Shown: positions 58,249 to 64,000 of the stretch, one piece after another | Layout: the number at the start of each line of letters is the position of its first letter | Position numbering within the stretch: the stretch's first letter is position 1 | Source: Pseudobutyrivibrio sp. | Lineage (GTDB): Bacteria; Bacillota; Clostridia; Lachnospirales; Lachnospiraceae | Length of the DNA stretch: 64,000 nucleotides | Assembly (NCBI RefSeq): GCF_017471675.1 | Contig: NZ_JAFUSK010000068.1 | Location: 1 to 64,000, forward strand | Reading direction: 5' to 3' | Made by a program: the position numbers and the translations under genes | The notes under the pieces: generated by a model | What the model saw: only the letters and a program-made list of their open reading frames with translations | What the model was told of the DNA's origin: nothing | The model's database searches: none

Positions 58249-58318
58249 ACACGGATGTTGGGCTATCAAACAAAACGGATTTAAATGCTAAAAGGATTTA
58301 GCAGAATCTCATGGAGGA
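58249..58318 (+). promoter_or_regulatory. Likely CsrA-binding sites in the flagellin leader
   Basis: ACACGGATGT (58249-58258) matches the CsrA consensus. GCTAAAAGGATTTAGC (58287-58302) puts GGA in a hairpin loop, and the ribosome site GGAGGA (58313-58318) holds further GGA. An ACGGAT lies between, at about 58275. Binding across these would cover the ribosome site, as in B. subtilis hag. Confidence 0.7.
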
Positions 58319-58325
58319 ATTAACT

Positions 58326-59843
58326 ATGGTAGTACAACATAACATGCAGGCAGCTAATGCTTCAAGAACATTGAACATTACAACTGATTCTCAGTCTAAG
58401 TCTACAGAGAAGCTTTCATCTGGATATAAAATCAACAGAGCAGCAGATGACGCAGCTGGACTTTCAATTTCTGAGAAGATGAGAAGACAGATTCGTGGTT
58501 TGACCCAGGCTTCTACAAACGCATCAGACGGTGTATCTTCAGTACAGACAGCTGAAGGTGCCCTCACAGAAGTTCACGACATGCTTCAGAGAATGAACGA
58601 GTTAGCAGTACAGGCAGCTAACGGTACAAACTCAGAATCAGATCGTGACGATATCCAAAACGAAATTGATCAGCTTTCACAGGAAATCGATAGAATCGCT
58701 TCAACAACAAAGTTCAACGAGACATTCTTACTTAAAGGCGACATCGGATTAAAGAAGATGTATATCGCAGCTCACGATGCAGGTCTTGAGGGAACATTGG
58801 TACAGAACTCTACAAGAGCAACATTTACAATGGAGTCTCTAGAAGCTGGTGAGAGATATAGAATCGGTGGAACTCAGTATACTATCGGTGCTCAGACAAA
58901 TGAAGAAGTAGCAAGAGCCCTTAAGTTCTCTGAGGGAATGTATGATAAGACAAAGGCCAACACAGTAGAAGATGGTTGGAATCTTACAGCTGGTGATACA
59001 ATTTCTATCGATGGAAAGACATATACAATTATCGATGGATCAGCAAGTGATGTTGCAAACGCCAAGGTTACAAATGGCTACCTTCATAATCTTATCGTTG
59101 AAGGTTCAACTCTTAAATATAATGGTAATGAAGTAACAAGATTTGCTAAGCTTGATCACACAACTGGTATTGACAAGTCTAATGCAACACTTATTACAGC
59201 TACAGCAGCATACAACATGGTAGCAATCGAGCTTAAGGCAGCATCTTCTGTAGGTGCAACAGACGGCGCAGCAGATGTTGATAAATTTAAAGAGACAGAT
59301 GCTTCTAAGCCAGGAGTTAAGGCTGGGAATTACGCTTGGAAGACAACAGAGATTGAGCAGACAGTTGGTGGTGAAACACAGAAGACAACTACAATCAGCT
59401 TCTCAATCGACAAAGGCCATGTAAACGTACAGAATGCACTTACACTTAACCTTCATGTTGGTGCTGATGCAGCAATGTCAAACAAGATTAACGTAGCAAT
59501 CGAAGCGATGAACTCTAAGTCAATCGGTATCAACGGTATCAACGTATCCGATGCAACTGGTAAGGCAGCTACATATGCAATCGATGCTATCGCAGATGCA
59601 ATCCAGAGAGTTTCAGCACAGCGTGCAGAGCTTGGTGCTATCCAGAACAGATTAGAGCATTCTATTAGAAACCTTGACAACGTAGTTGAGAACACAGAAG
59701 CAGCTGAGTCTCGTATCCGTGATACAGATATGGCTGACACAATGGTTGAGTACTCTAAGAATAACATCCTCCAGCAGGCAGGTCAGTCAATGCTTGCTCA
59801 GGCAAACCAGGCTACACAGGGTGTTATGAACTTACTCCAGTAA
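58326..59843 (+). CDS. fliC: Flagellin
   Basis: ATG 58326 is seven bases after GGAGGA; the ATG at 58311 overlaps the ribosome site and is not used. The 505-residue protein has the conserved N domain (VVQHNMQAANASRTLNITTD, LSSGYKINRAADDAAGLSIS EKMRRQIRGL) and C domain (ESRIRDTDMADTMVEYSKNN ILQQAGQSMLAQANQA ... LLQ). The central 190-390 part is the variable outer region, rich in Thr, Asn and Ala, and a possible glycosylation target for the nearby transferases. It has its own SigD promoter, CsrA leader and terminator. Confidence 0.97.
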   Translation: MVVQHNMQAANASRTLNITTDSQSKSTEKLSSGYKINRAADDAAGLSISEKMRRQIRGLTQASTNASDGVSSVQTAEGALTEVHDMLQRMNELAVQAANGTNSESDRDDIQNEIDQLSQEIDRIASTTKFNETFLLKGDIGLKKMYIAAHDAGLEGTLVQNSTRATFTMESLEAGERYRIGGTQYTIGAQTNEEVARALKFSEGMYDKTKANTVEDGWNLTAGDTISIDGKTYTIIDGSASDVANAKVTNGYLHNLIVEGSTLKYNGNEVTRFAKLDHTTGIDKSNATLITATAAYNMVAIELKAASSVGATDGAADVDKFKETDASKPGVKAGNYAWKTTEIEQTVGGETQKTTTISFSIDKGHVNVQNALTLNLHVGADAAMSNKINVAIEAMNSKSIGINGINVSDATGKAATYAIDAIADAIQRVSAQRAELGAIQNRLEHSIRNLDNVVENTEAAESRIRDTDMADTMVEYSKNNILQQAGQSMLAQANQATQGVMNLLQ

Positions 59844-59870
59844 CCTAAGATTGATACCATAAATTAATCT

Positions 59871-59894
59871 CCCCACCTCATCAAAGAGGTGGGG
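59871..59894 (+). terminator. Terminator after flagellin
   Basis: CCCCACCTC and GAGGTGGGG form a perfect 9-bp stem with a short loop; the tail is AAATTA instead of T-rich. CCACCTCATC here is also complementary to GATGAGGTGG at 59994-60003. Confidence 0.7.
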
Positions 59895-59956
59895 AAATTA
59901 CTAAAGAGAACTAAAAATTAAATATTTAACAATGAAAACAATGCTTACATACCTAG

Positions 59957-60003
59957 CCTTCTCCTTGAGGAGAAGGGGGACCACGAAGTGGTGGATGAGG
60001 TGG
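59957..60003 (+). repeat. Two-hairpin intergenic repeat
   Basis: CCTTCTCC/GGAGAAGG with a 4-nt loop is followed by ACCAC/GTGGT and GGATGAGGTGG. Intergenic repeats of this style are familiar in clostridial genomes, though I cannot check this copy. Confidence 0.6.
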
Positions 60004-60035
60004 TAAGATTCATATAAGATAGAGAGGTAAGGCTT

Positions 60036-60533
60036 ATGGCATATTTTACAAGAAACAAGATGTTAACAATGGTTTTAGAGCTCTACACAGCCAACCACAG
60101 ATTCGCTCAGGGAGGAACGGGTGATGATGCAGCTGATCTTCAAGTCCTAATCGGATGTCAGCAGAAAGCCTTAGTATTAGGAGAATACTTAGAATCCATG
60201 GGAATGGATTATTCAGATATCGTAGAAAAATTTGAAAAATATTGCAACATGATTTACGATATAAGTGAAAACTTAAAAGACACAGAATTAGTAATGGACC
60301 ATAAGGTTTCAATCGAAATGACCTTAAGTGATATCTTAAGTGAGATTGAAAATAGAATAATAGAAATAAAAAGTATTGATGTTTACGACTTTAGAGGACT
60401 CGTTGATGCACCTGGTGAGAAGGCCATCGTAGCAGGAGAAATCAATCGATTGATTGATAGCTGCTTAGGAAAGGTGGAAGGGCTCACAGAAGGAGAAGAG
60501 ATGTACAGACCACTAGTTGTTGGAACATATTAA
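60036..60533 (+). CDS. Unknown protein in flagellar cluster
   Basis: The 165-residue helical and acidic protein (FTRNKMLTMVLELYTANHRF AQGG, LQVLIGCQQKALVLGEYLES, FEKYCNMIYDISENL) has no membrane segment or signal peptide. It lies between flagellin and a glycosyltransferase and has a good ribosome site (GAGAGGTAAGG). Its shape resembles export chaperones, but I do not recognise the family. It may act on flagellin export or modification, by place only. A terminator-like hairpin follows. Confidence 0.6.
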   Translation: MAYFTRNKMLTMVLELYTANHRFAQGGTGDDAADLQVLIGCQQKALVLGEYLESMGMDYSDIVEKFEKYCNMIYDISENLKDTELVMDHKVSIEMTLSDILSEIENRIIEIKSIDVYDFRGLVDAPGEKAIVAGEINRLIDSCLGKVEGLTEGEEMYRPLVVGTY

Positions 60534-60545
60534 TATTAAAAATGC

Positions 60546-60569
60546 AAGGCTCGTCAGATGACGAGCCTT
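60546..60569 (+). terminator. Hairpin after the unknown flagellar-cluster gene
   Basis: AAGGCTCGTCA and TGACGAGCCTT are perfect complements with a very short loop, followed by CTTCTTC. It rules out the ATG at 60558 as the start of the next gene. Confidence 0.65.
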
Positions 60570-60599
60570 CTTCAGATTATGGGGATATGGGGGAAGAGC

Positions 60600-62468
60600 A
60601 TGAATAACAAGCCAAAAACAAAGCTACTTACAATTTCACTTCTGTGTTGCGGTAGACCTGATACTACAGAGCGCTGCCTGAAATCGCTTATGCCAATAAG
60701 GGAAGCAATCGACTCAGAGATTCAAGTGGTGGATACTGGATGTTCTAAAGAAACAAGGGCAATCATTGAAAAATATGCAGACGAGGTCTTTGAATTCACC
60801 TGGTGCAACGATTTTGGCAAGGCAAGAAACTTTCAGCTGGATCAGGCCAACGGCAAGATGTTTTTGTACATTGATGATGATGAATGGTTTTTGGATTGCA
60901 AATATATTATCGAATTTTTCAAGGAGCCAGATTGTACCAGCTACAATATTGGTGGCTATTTCCAAAGGAATTATCTGGATTTTGATGGCAGAGAATACCA
61001 GGATATTGAGGTTTGCAGAATGTGTTCGGTGACTCCTGAGACCACATTCAAAGGCAAGATTCATGAATATATTGAGCCGGCCTATGGCAATGCAATGTTT
61101 ATGGATGCCAGGGCAGGGCACTTTGGATATGTACATGTATCTGACGAAGAAAATATAAAGCATTCCATGCGAAACATCCCGCTTATTGAGGAGATGATGG
61201 CAGAAGAACCAGACAATATGCGCTGGCCTTATCAACTGGCTCAGGAATGGAAATCCATAAAACGATTTGAGGAAATGCTTAAGGTATGCACCGATGCTTA
61301 TGAGAAATTGAAGTCCATGGATGATAACGAAAGCCTGCGATACAGAGGTAGCTTCGTGTGTGGCATAGCTATCGCTTATCATCAGATGGATAGGAACGAT
61401 GAGCTTATTGAGCTTTATGAAAGAGAAGCCAAAAAGCCTGATATTATGGAAATTCCACTGGCCTGCATAGCCTTTTATGCAGCCACTGTATTTTTCAAAA
61501 CTGAACAGGCACAAAAGTGCAAGGATAGCTGCAATTATTATCTAAAGATATATGAAAAATACAAAGGTGACCAGGGGGCTATGTTTATACAGGGTGGTCT
61601 GTTTTCTAATGATTCCTTTGATGAAACTAAATCGAATATGATATATTGCTTCCTTATGGCTATCGGGCTGGAAGAAAACGACTATGGTCCACTGACCCAT
61701 TATTACAGAAGGATAAACTGGAATTCTGAAATAGTAAGATTGAATCGCGGCTTTGTGGTGACACTTCTTAAGAAAGCTTCTGAAGTGGGCTACAAAAAGG
61801 AAATAAGCACTGTATTAAACAAGTTCTTTACAACCGCAGGTTTCAGAGACATGATTGAATATCACATTGAAAATGTGAATGAACACCTAAATGAAGAAGA
61901 GCTTAGCAATATTCTAAATGCCTTTAAAGGTACTTCTGGTGAAAAAGAGATAAAACTTTTTATAGGCATCAGAATTCTTGAAAAGCAATTTGCACAGATA
62001 GAAGAGTGGGACAGCTACAGCCAGCTTGTAGCAGAGCTTAAAAACTATGCCAACACCACACTTGAATGGCAAGCGCTACATGATTCCTTCTTTAACAAAA
62101 AGAATGATGTTAAGCTTCCGGTGGACAGAACCACCATGCTAGGACAGGGCATACTACAATTCCTAGAGCATGCCGATGATGACGTAAAAGAAAGCCTCAC
62201 TATCCTAAAGAATCTATTTGGAATCAGGCCAGCCATGACAGGGGCCATCAGCAAACTATCAAGACTTTACAGCGAACGCGCCAAAGTAATTAGCGCTCGC
62301 CAGCAAAACCCCGAAAAGTTCGCGGAAATGTACAACCTGGAGGAGGCTCTACTTCACCAAATCGCCGACTTAGATGCCACAGGCCACACCGAAGAAGCCA
62401 TCTCCACCTACCGCCAACTGGTGGACGTGCTACAGGCTAGCTTTGGGGTAGATACTTTGCACATATAA
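60600..62468 (+). CDS. Family 2 glycosyltransferase with helical repeat C-terminal part
   Basis: ATG 60600 behind GGGGGAAGAG gives 622 residues. The N-terminal GT-A domain (about 10-220) shows TISLLCCGRPDTTERCLKSL, VVDTGCSKETRAIIEKYADE, NDFGKARNFQLDQANGKMFL and the metal motif YIDDDEWF, with GKIHEYIEP later. The remainder (about 225-622) is helical and TPR-like. Transferases of this build in flagellar clusters often glycosylate flagellin; that role is inferred from place. The next gene, another transferase, lies after an inverted repeat pair. Confidence 0.82.
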   Translation: MNNKPKTKLLTISLLCCGRPDTTERCLKSLMPIREAIDSEIQVVDTGCSKETRAIIEKYADEVFEFTWCNDFGKARNFQLDQANGKMFLYIDDDEWFLDCKYIIEFFKEPDCTSYNIGGYFQRNYLDFDGREYQDIEVCRMCSVTPETTFKGKIHEYIEPAYGNAMFMDARAGHFGYVHVSDEENIKHSMRNIPLIEEMMAEEPDNMRWPYQLAQEWKSIKRFEEMLKVCTDAYEKLKSMDDNESLRYRGSFVCGIAIAYHQMDRNDELIELYEREAKKPDIMEIPLACIAFYAATVFFKTEQAQKCKDSCNYYLKIYEKYKGDQGAMFIQGGLFSNDSFDETKSNMIYCFLMAIGLEENDYGPLTHYYRRINWNSEIVRLNRGFVVTLLKKASEVGYKKEISTVLNKFFTTAGFRDMIEYHIENVNEHLNEEELSNILNAFKGTSGEKEIKLFIGIRILEKQFAQIEEWDSYSQLVAELKNYANTTLEWQALHDSFFNKKNDVKLPVDRTTMLGQGILQFLEHADDDVKESLTILKNLFGIRPAMTGAISKLSRLYSERAKVISARQQNPEKFAEMYNLEEALLHQIADLDATGHTEEAISTYRQLVDVLQASFGVDTLHI

Positions 62469-62478
62469 TAAATAATAC

Positions 62479-62612
62479 GACGGCATCCAAGTGTGACCTG
62501 CTCCCGCAGGGCACCCTCCATGCCTAACCATGGGAGCCCGCCGGCGTGGGCACCCACCCATGGTCAGGCATGGCGCCCCCCTGCTCGCGCCTGCCTAGGT
62601 TAAGTAGCCGTC
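62479..62612 (-). repeat. GC-rich stem-loop unit 3
   Basis: A 134-bp unit, minus strand, closed by GACGGC/GCCGTC. Ends match the family (CTGCTCCCGCAGG on one side, CCTGCTCGCGCCTGCC on the other). The centre is a different hairpin, CCATGCCTAACCATGGG paired with CCCATGGTCAGGCATGG. Confidence 0.78.
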
Positions 62613-62626
62613 TTAGTTTTAGATGA

Positions 62627-62762
62627 GCTGGTATAACAGCATCACATCCTTGGCGAGTGCGAGGAAGAGGGCCCCATACCGAGCGAGGACCTACTGGACC
62701 GGAGTGAAAGTATGGGAGATGGCTTCCGGGAGCACGGAAACCTACGAGGCTGTTATACCAGC
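62627..62762 (+). repeat. GC-rich stem-loop unit 4
   Basis: A 136-bp unit closed by a perfect 14-bp stem GCTGGTATAACAGC/GCTGTTATACCAGC. The middle (GGGCCCCATACCGAGCGAGG ... GACCGGAGTGAAAGTATGGG) is close to unit 1. It is inverted relative to unit 3, ending 11 bp before the next gene. Confidence 0.82.
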
Positions 62763-62773
62763 GGGGTAAAAAT

Positions 62774-63931
62774 ATGAGAAAGATCTTAATGTATCGCTGG
62801 AAGGCGTACAACTACAAGGATATAAAGTTTACCTTTGAGAAGATGGGGTACGAGGTTAAGGAGGTCTACCAGGAGCTTCTTAATTATGATGTGGATGAGG
62901 AGTTTGCGGCTAGGCTTAGGGGGATTATTAAGGCGGAGGTGTTTGACTTCGTATTTACGGTAAATTATTTTCCGCTGATTTCTAATGTATGCCAGGAGTG
63001 TGGCTTGCTTTATGTGTGTTGGAGCTGCGATAATCCGCTGATTTCTATGTATCATAAGTCGGTGTTTAATGATGTGAATCGCATTTTTCTGTTTGACCTT
63101 ACCAATGTGGAAGAGTTTAAGGGGATGGGGGTAGAGCATGTGTACCATCTTCCGCTGGCGGTGAACCAAGAGAGACTGGATTATCTGTTTGCAAATAGCA
63201 AGGATGAAGAGATTTATCGTAATGATATTAGCTTTGTGGGTTCACTTTACGAGAAGAATTCCTACGATAAGATGGAATATACCCTGCCAGATTATTTGCG
63301 AGGTTATTTTGAAGCTACCATGGAGGCTCAACGAGACCTTCAGGGGGTTAACATCATAGATAGAATGCTTACTCCAGAGATACTGATGGAGCTAGAAAAT
63401 TATTTTGAATTAGAAAAATCAGAGGATTCTCTGTCTGATTTAAATTTAATATTTTCAGTAACAACTCTGGGATTTAAGATTGCAGAAAAGCAGCGAAGAA
63501 GGATATTAATAGACCTATCTAAGCATCATAATGTAAGTATTTATTCCAATTCCAGAACCACTGACTTAATACGAGTTAATGATAAGGGAAGCGTGGATTA
63601 TTGGAGCGAGATGCCTTTGGTTTTCAAAAACTCTAAGATAAATCTGAACATCACTATTCCAAATATTAAAAGCGGGGTGCCACTTCGTGTTTACGATATC
63701 TTAGGAAGCGGTGGCTTTTGCCTTACTAATTTCCAGGCGGAGCTGCCAATGCAGTTTGAAAATGAGAAGCATTTGGTGTGGTATTACAGTAACGAAGACC
63801 TCTACGAAAAGGCTGCCTACTACCTATCCCATGACAGTGAGCGGCTCGCCATCGTCGCAGCAGGAAGAGAATATGTAGCTACACAGTGTACCTATGAACG
63901 TAGATTGGAGGAAATAATAAAAAAGGCTTAA
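62774..63931 (+). CDS. DUF3880/CgeB-like glycosyltransferase
   Basis: The 385-residue protein has a GT-B-like layout. The N-terminal half has FDFVFTVNYFPLISNVCQEC and YVCWSCDNPLISMYHKSVFN, a DUF3880-type segment, then HVYHLPLAVNQERLDYL. The C-terminal half has INLNITIPNIKSGVPLRVYD ILGSGGFCLTNFQAE and a final CTYERRLEEIIKK, as in CgeB/spore-type transferases. It probably transfers a sugar, perhaps to flagellin or cell surface. The ribosome site is weak (GCGGGG) and the upstream 14-bp stem ends close to it, which may limit translation. Confidence 0.8.
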   Translation: MRKILMYRWKAYNYKDIKFTFEKMGYEVKEVYQELLNYDVDEEFAARLRGIIKAEVFDFVFTVNYFPLISNVCQECGLLYVCWSCDNPLISMYHKSVFNDVNRIFLFDLTNVEEFKGMGVEHVYHLPLAVNQERLDYLFANSKDEEIYRNDISFVGSLYEKNSYDKMEYTLPDYLRGYFEATMEAQRDLQGVNIIDRMLTPEILMELENYFELEKSEDSLSDLNLIFSVTTLGFKIAEKQRRRILIDLSKHHNVSIYSNSRTTDLIRVNDKGSVDYWSEMPLVFKNSKINLNITIPNIKSGVPLRVYDILGSGGFCLTNFQAELPMQFENEKHLVWYYSNEDLYEKAAYYLSHDSERLAIVAAGREYVATQCTYERRLEEIIKKA

Positions 63932-63938
63932 TCGGGAA

Positions 63939-63979
63939 GACGCACCCATTGTGATTGCCTGCGGCAAATGGGGTGCGTC
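63939..63979 (+). terminator. Hairpin at end of cluster
   Basis: GACGCACCCATT pairs with AATGGGGTGCGTC (one bulge or G-U) around an 18-nt loop. No T run follows. Confidence 0.6.
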
Positions 63980-64000
63980 GTGGCAAACAAAATGACTCAA

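Noticed and set aside
60714-61514. 266-codon minus-strand open frame
   Set aside because: It lies wholly inside the glycosyltransferase gene on the other strand, has no ribosome site and its composition is that of a complement of a coding strand.
1-64000. CRISPR array
   Set aside because: The tandem repeats found (TGCGGA, TTACGAC, TATCTGCATAT) are too short or lack uniform spacers; no cas gene was seen.
1-64000. tRNA or rRNA genes, which would be usual integrase targets
   Set aside because: No tRNA cloverleaf or rRNA sequence was recognised; the elements end in metG-type coding sequence instead.

Overview
The window looks like the chromosome of a motile, low-GC Lachnospiraceae-type Firmicute, most like Butyrivibrio/Pseudobutyrivibrio. 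The grounds are gene content and style only: AT-rich codons, HPr with His15/Ser46, PRD antitermination, SigD-type flagellar promoters and a FliW-CsrA-flagellin module. No rRNA or tRNA gene was seen.

Region 1 (1 to about 16,960) is accessory DNA. Two integrative elements lie head to tail, each with an excisionase-like gene, a Tn916-type tyrosine integrase and then a fragment encoding the C-terminal tRNA-binding domain of methionyl-tRNA synthetase (MetG). Both fragments begin at the same 15-bp core (TTCCC[A/G]ACAATGAAG, coding FPTMK), so the elements appear to target metG between its catalytic part and its tRNA-binding domain. Element A (partial, 1 to about 8482) carries an ADP-ribosylglycohydrolase, a membrane GTPase, a free-standing MetG-like tRNA-binding protein, several small regulators, an 11-bp repeat array and a YhcG-type nuclease. 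Element B (8468-16507, about 8.0 kb) is a compact mobilizable element. It has a secreted cargo protein, a complete Fst/par-like type I toxin-antitoxin locus, a TcpA/FtsK-type coupling protein, an oriT-like hairpin, a MOBT relaxase, xis and int. Repeats of TTACGAC at 11-bp spacing lie inside both of its ends.

Region 2 (17,000-25,950) has small metabolic and regulatory genes (GNAT, VOC, rhodanese lipoprotein, nucleoside phosphorylase, XRE membrane protein), gene remnants and local duplications, then a YjeM-like permease, a chemoreceptor, a candidate structured RNA and an aminotransferase. Region 3 (26,000-45,960) holds a GGDEF/EAL protein, the fructose operon fruR-fruK-fruA, ptsH-ptsI, a Dus enzyme, a YugP-like protease, a predicted pantothenate importer with coaBC, a glucose PTS with its antiterminator and RNA target, and a GntR/ABC operon on the minus strand.

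Region 4 (45,980-63,980) is a late flagellar cluster: flgM, flgN, two flgK paralogues, flgL, fliW, csrA, flaG, fliD, fliS, a FliT-like chaperone, flagellin, an unknown gene and two glycosyltransferases. SigD-type promoters precede flgM and flagellin. The flagellin leader has CsrA-type GGA sites, fitting FliW/CsrA feedback. Four GC-rich stem-loop units in two inverted pairs, each closed by its own complementary stem, sit between flagellar genes and match no family I can name.
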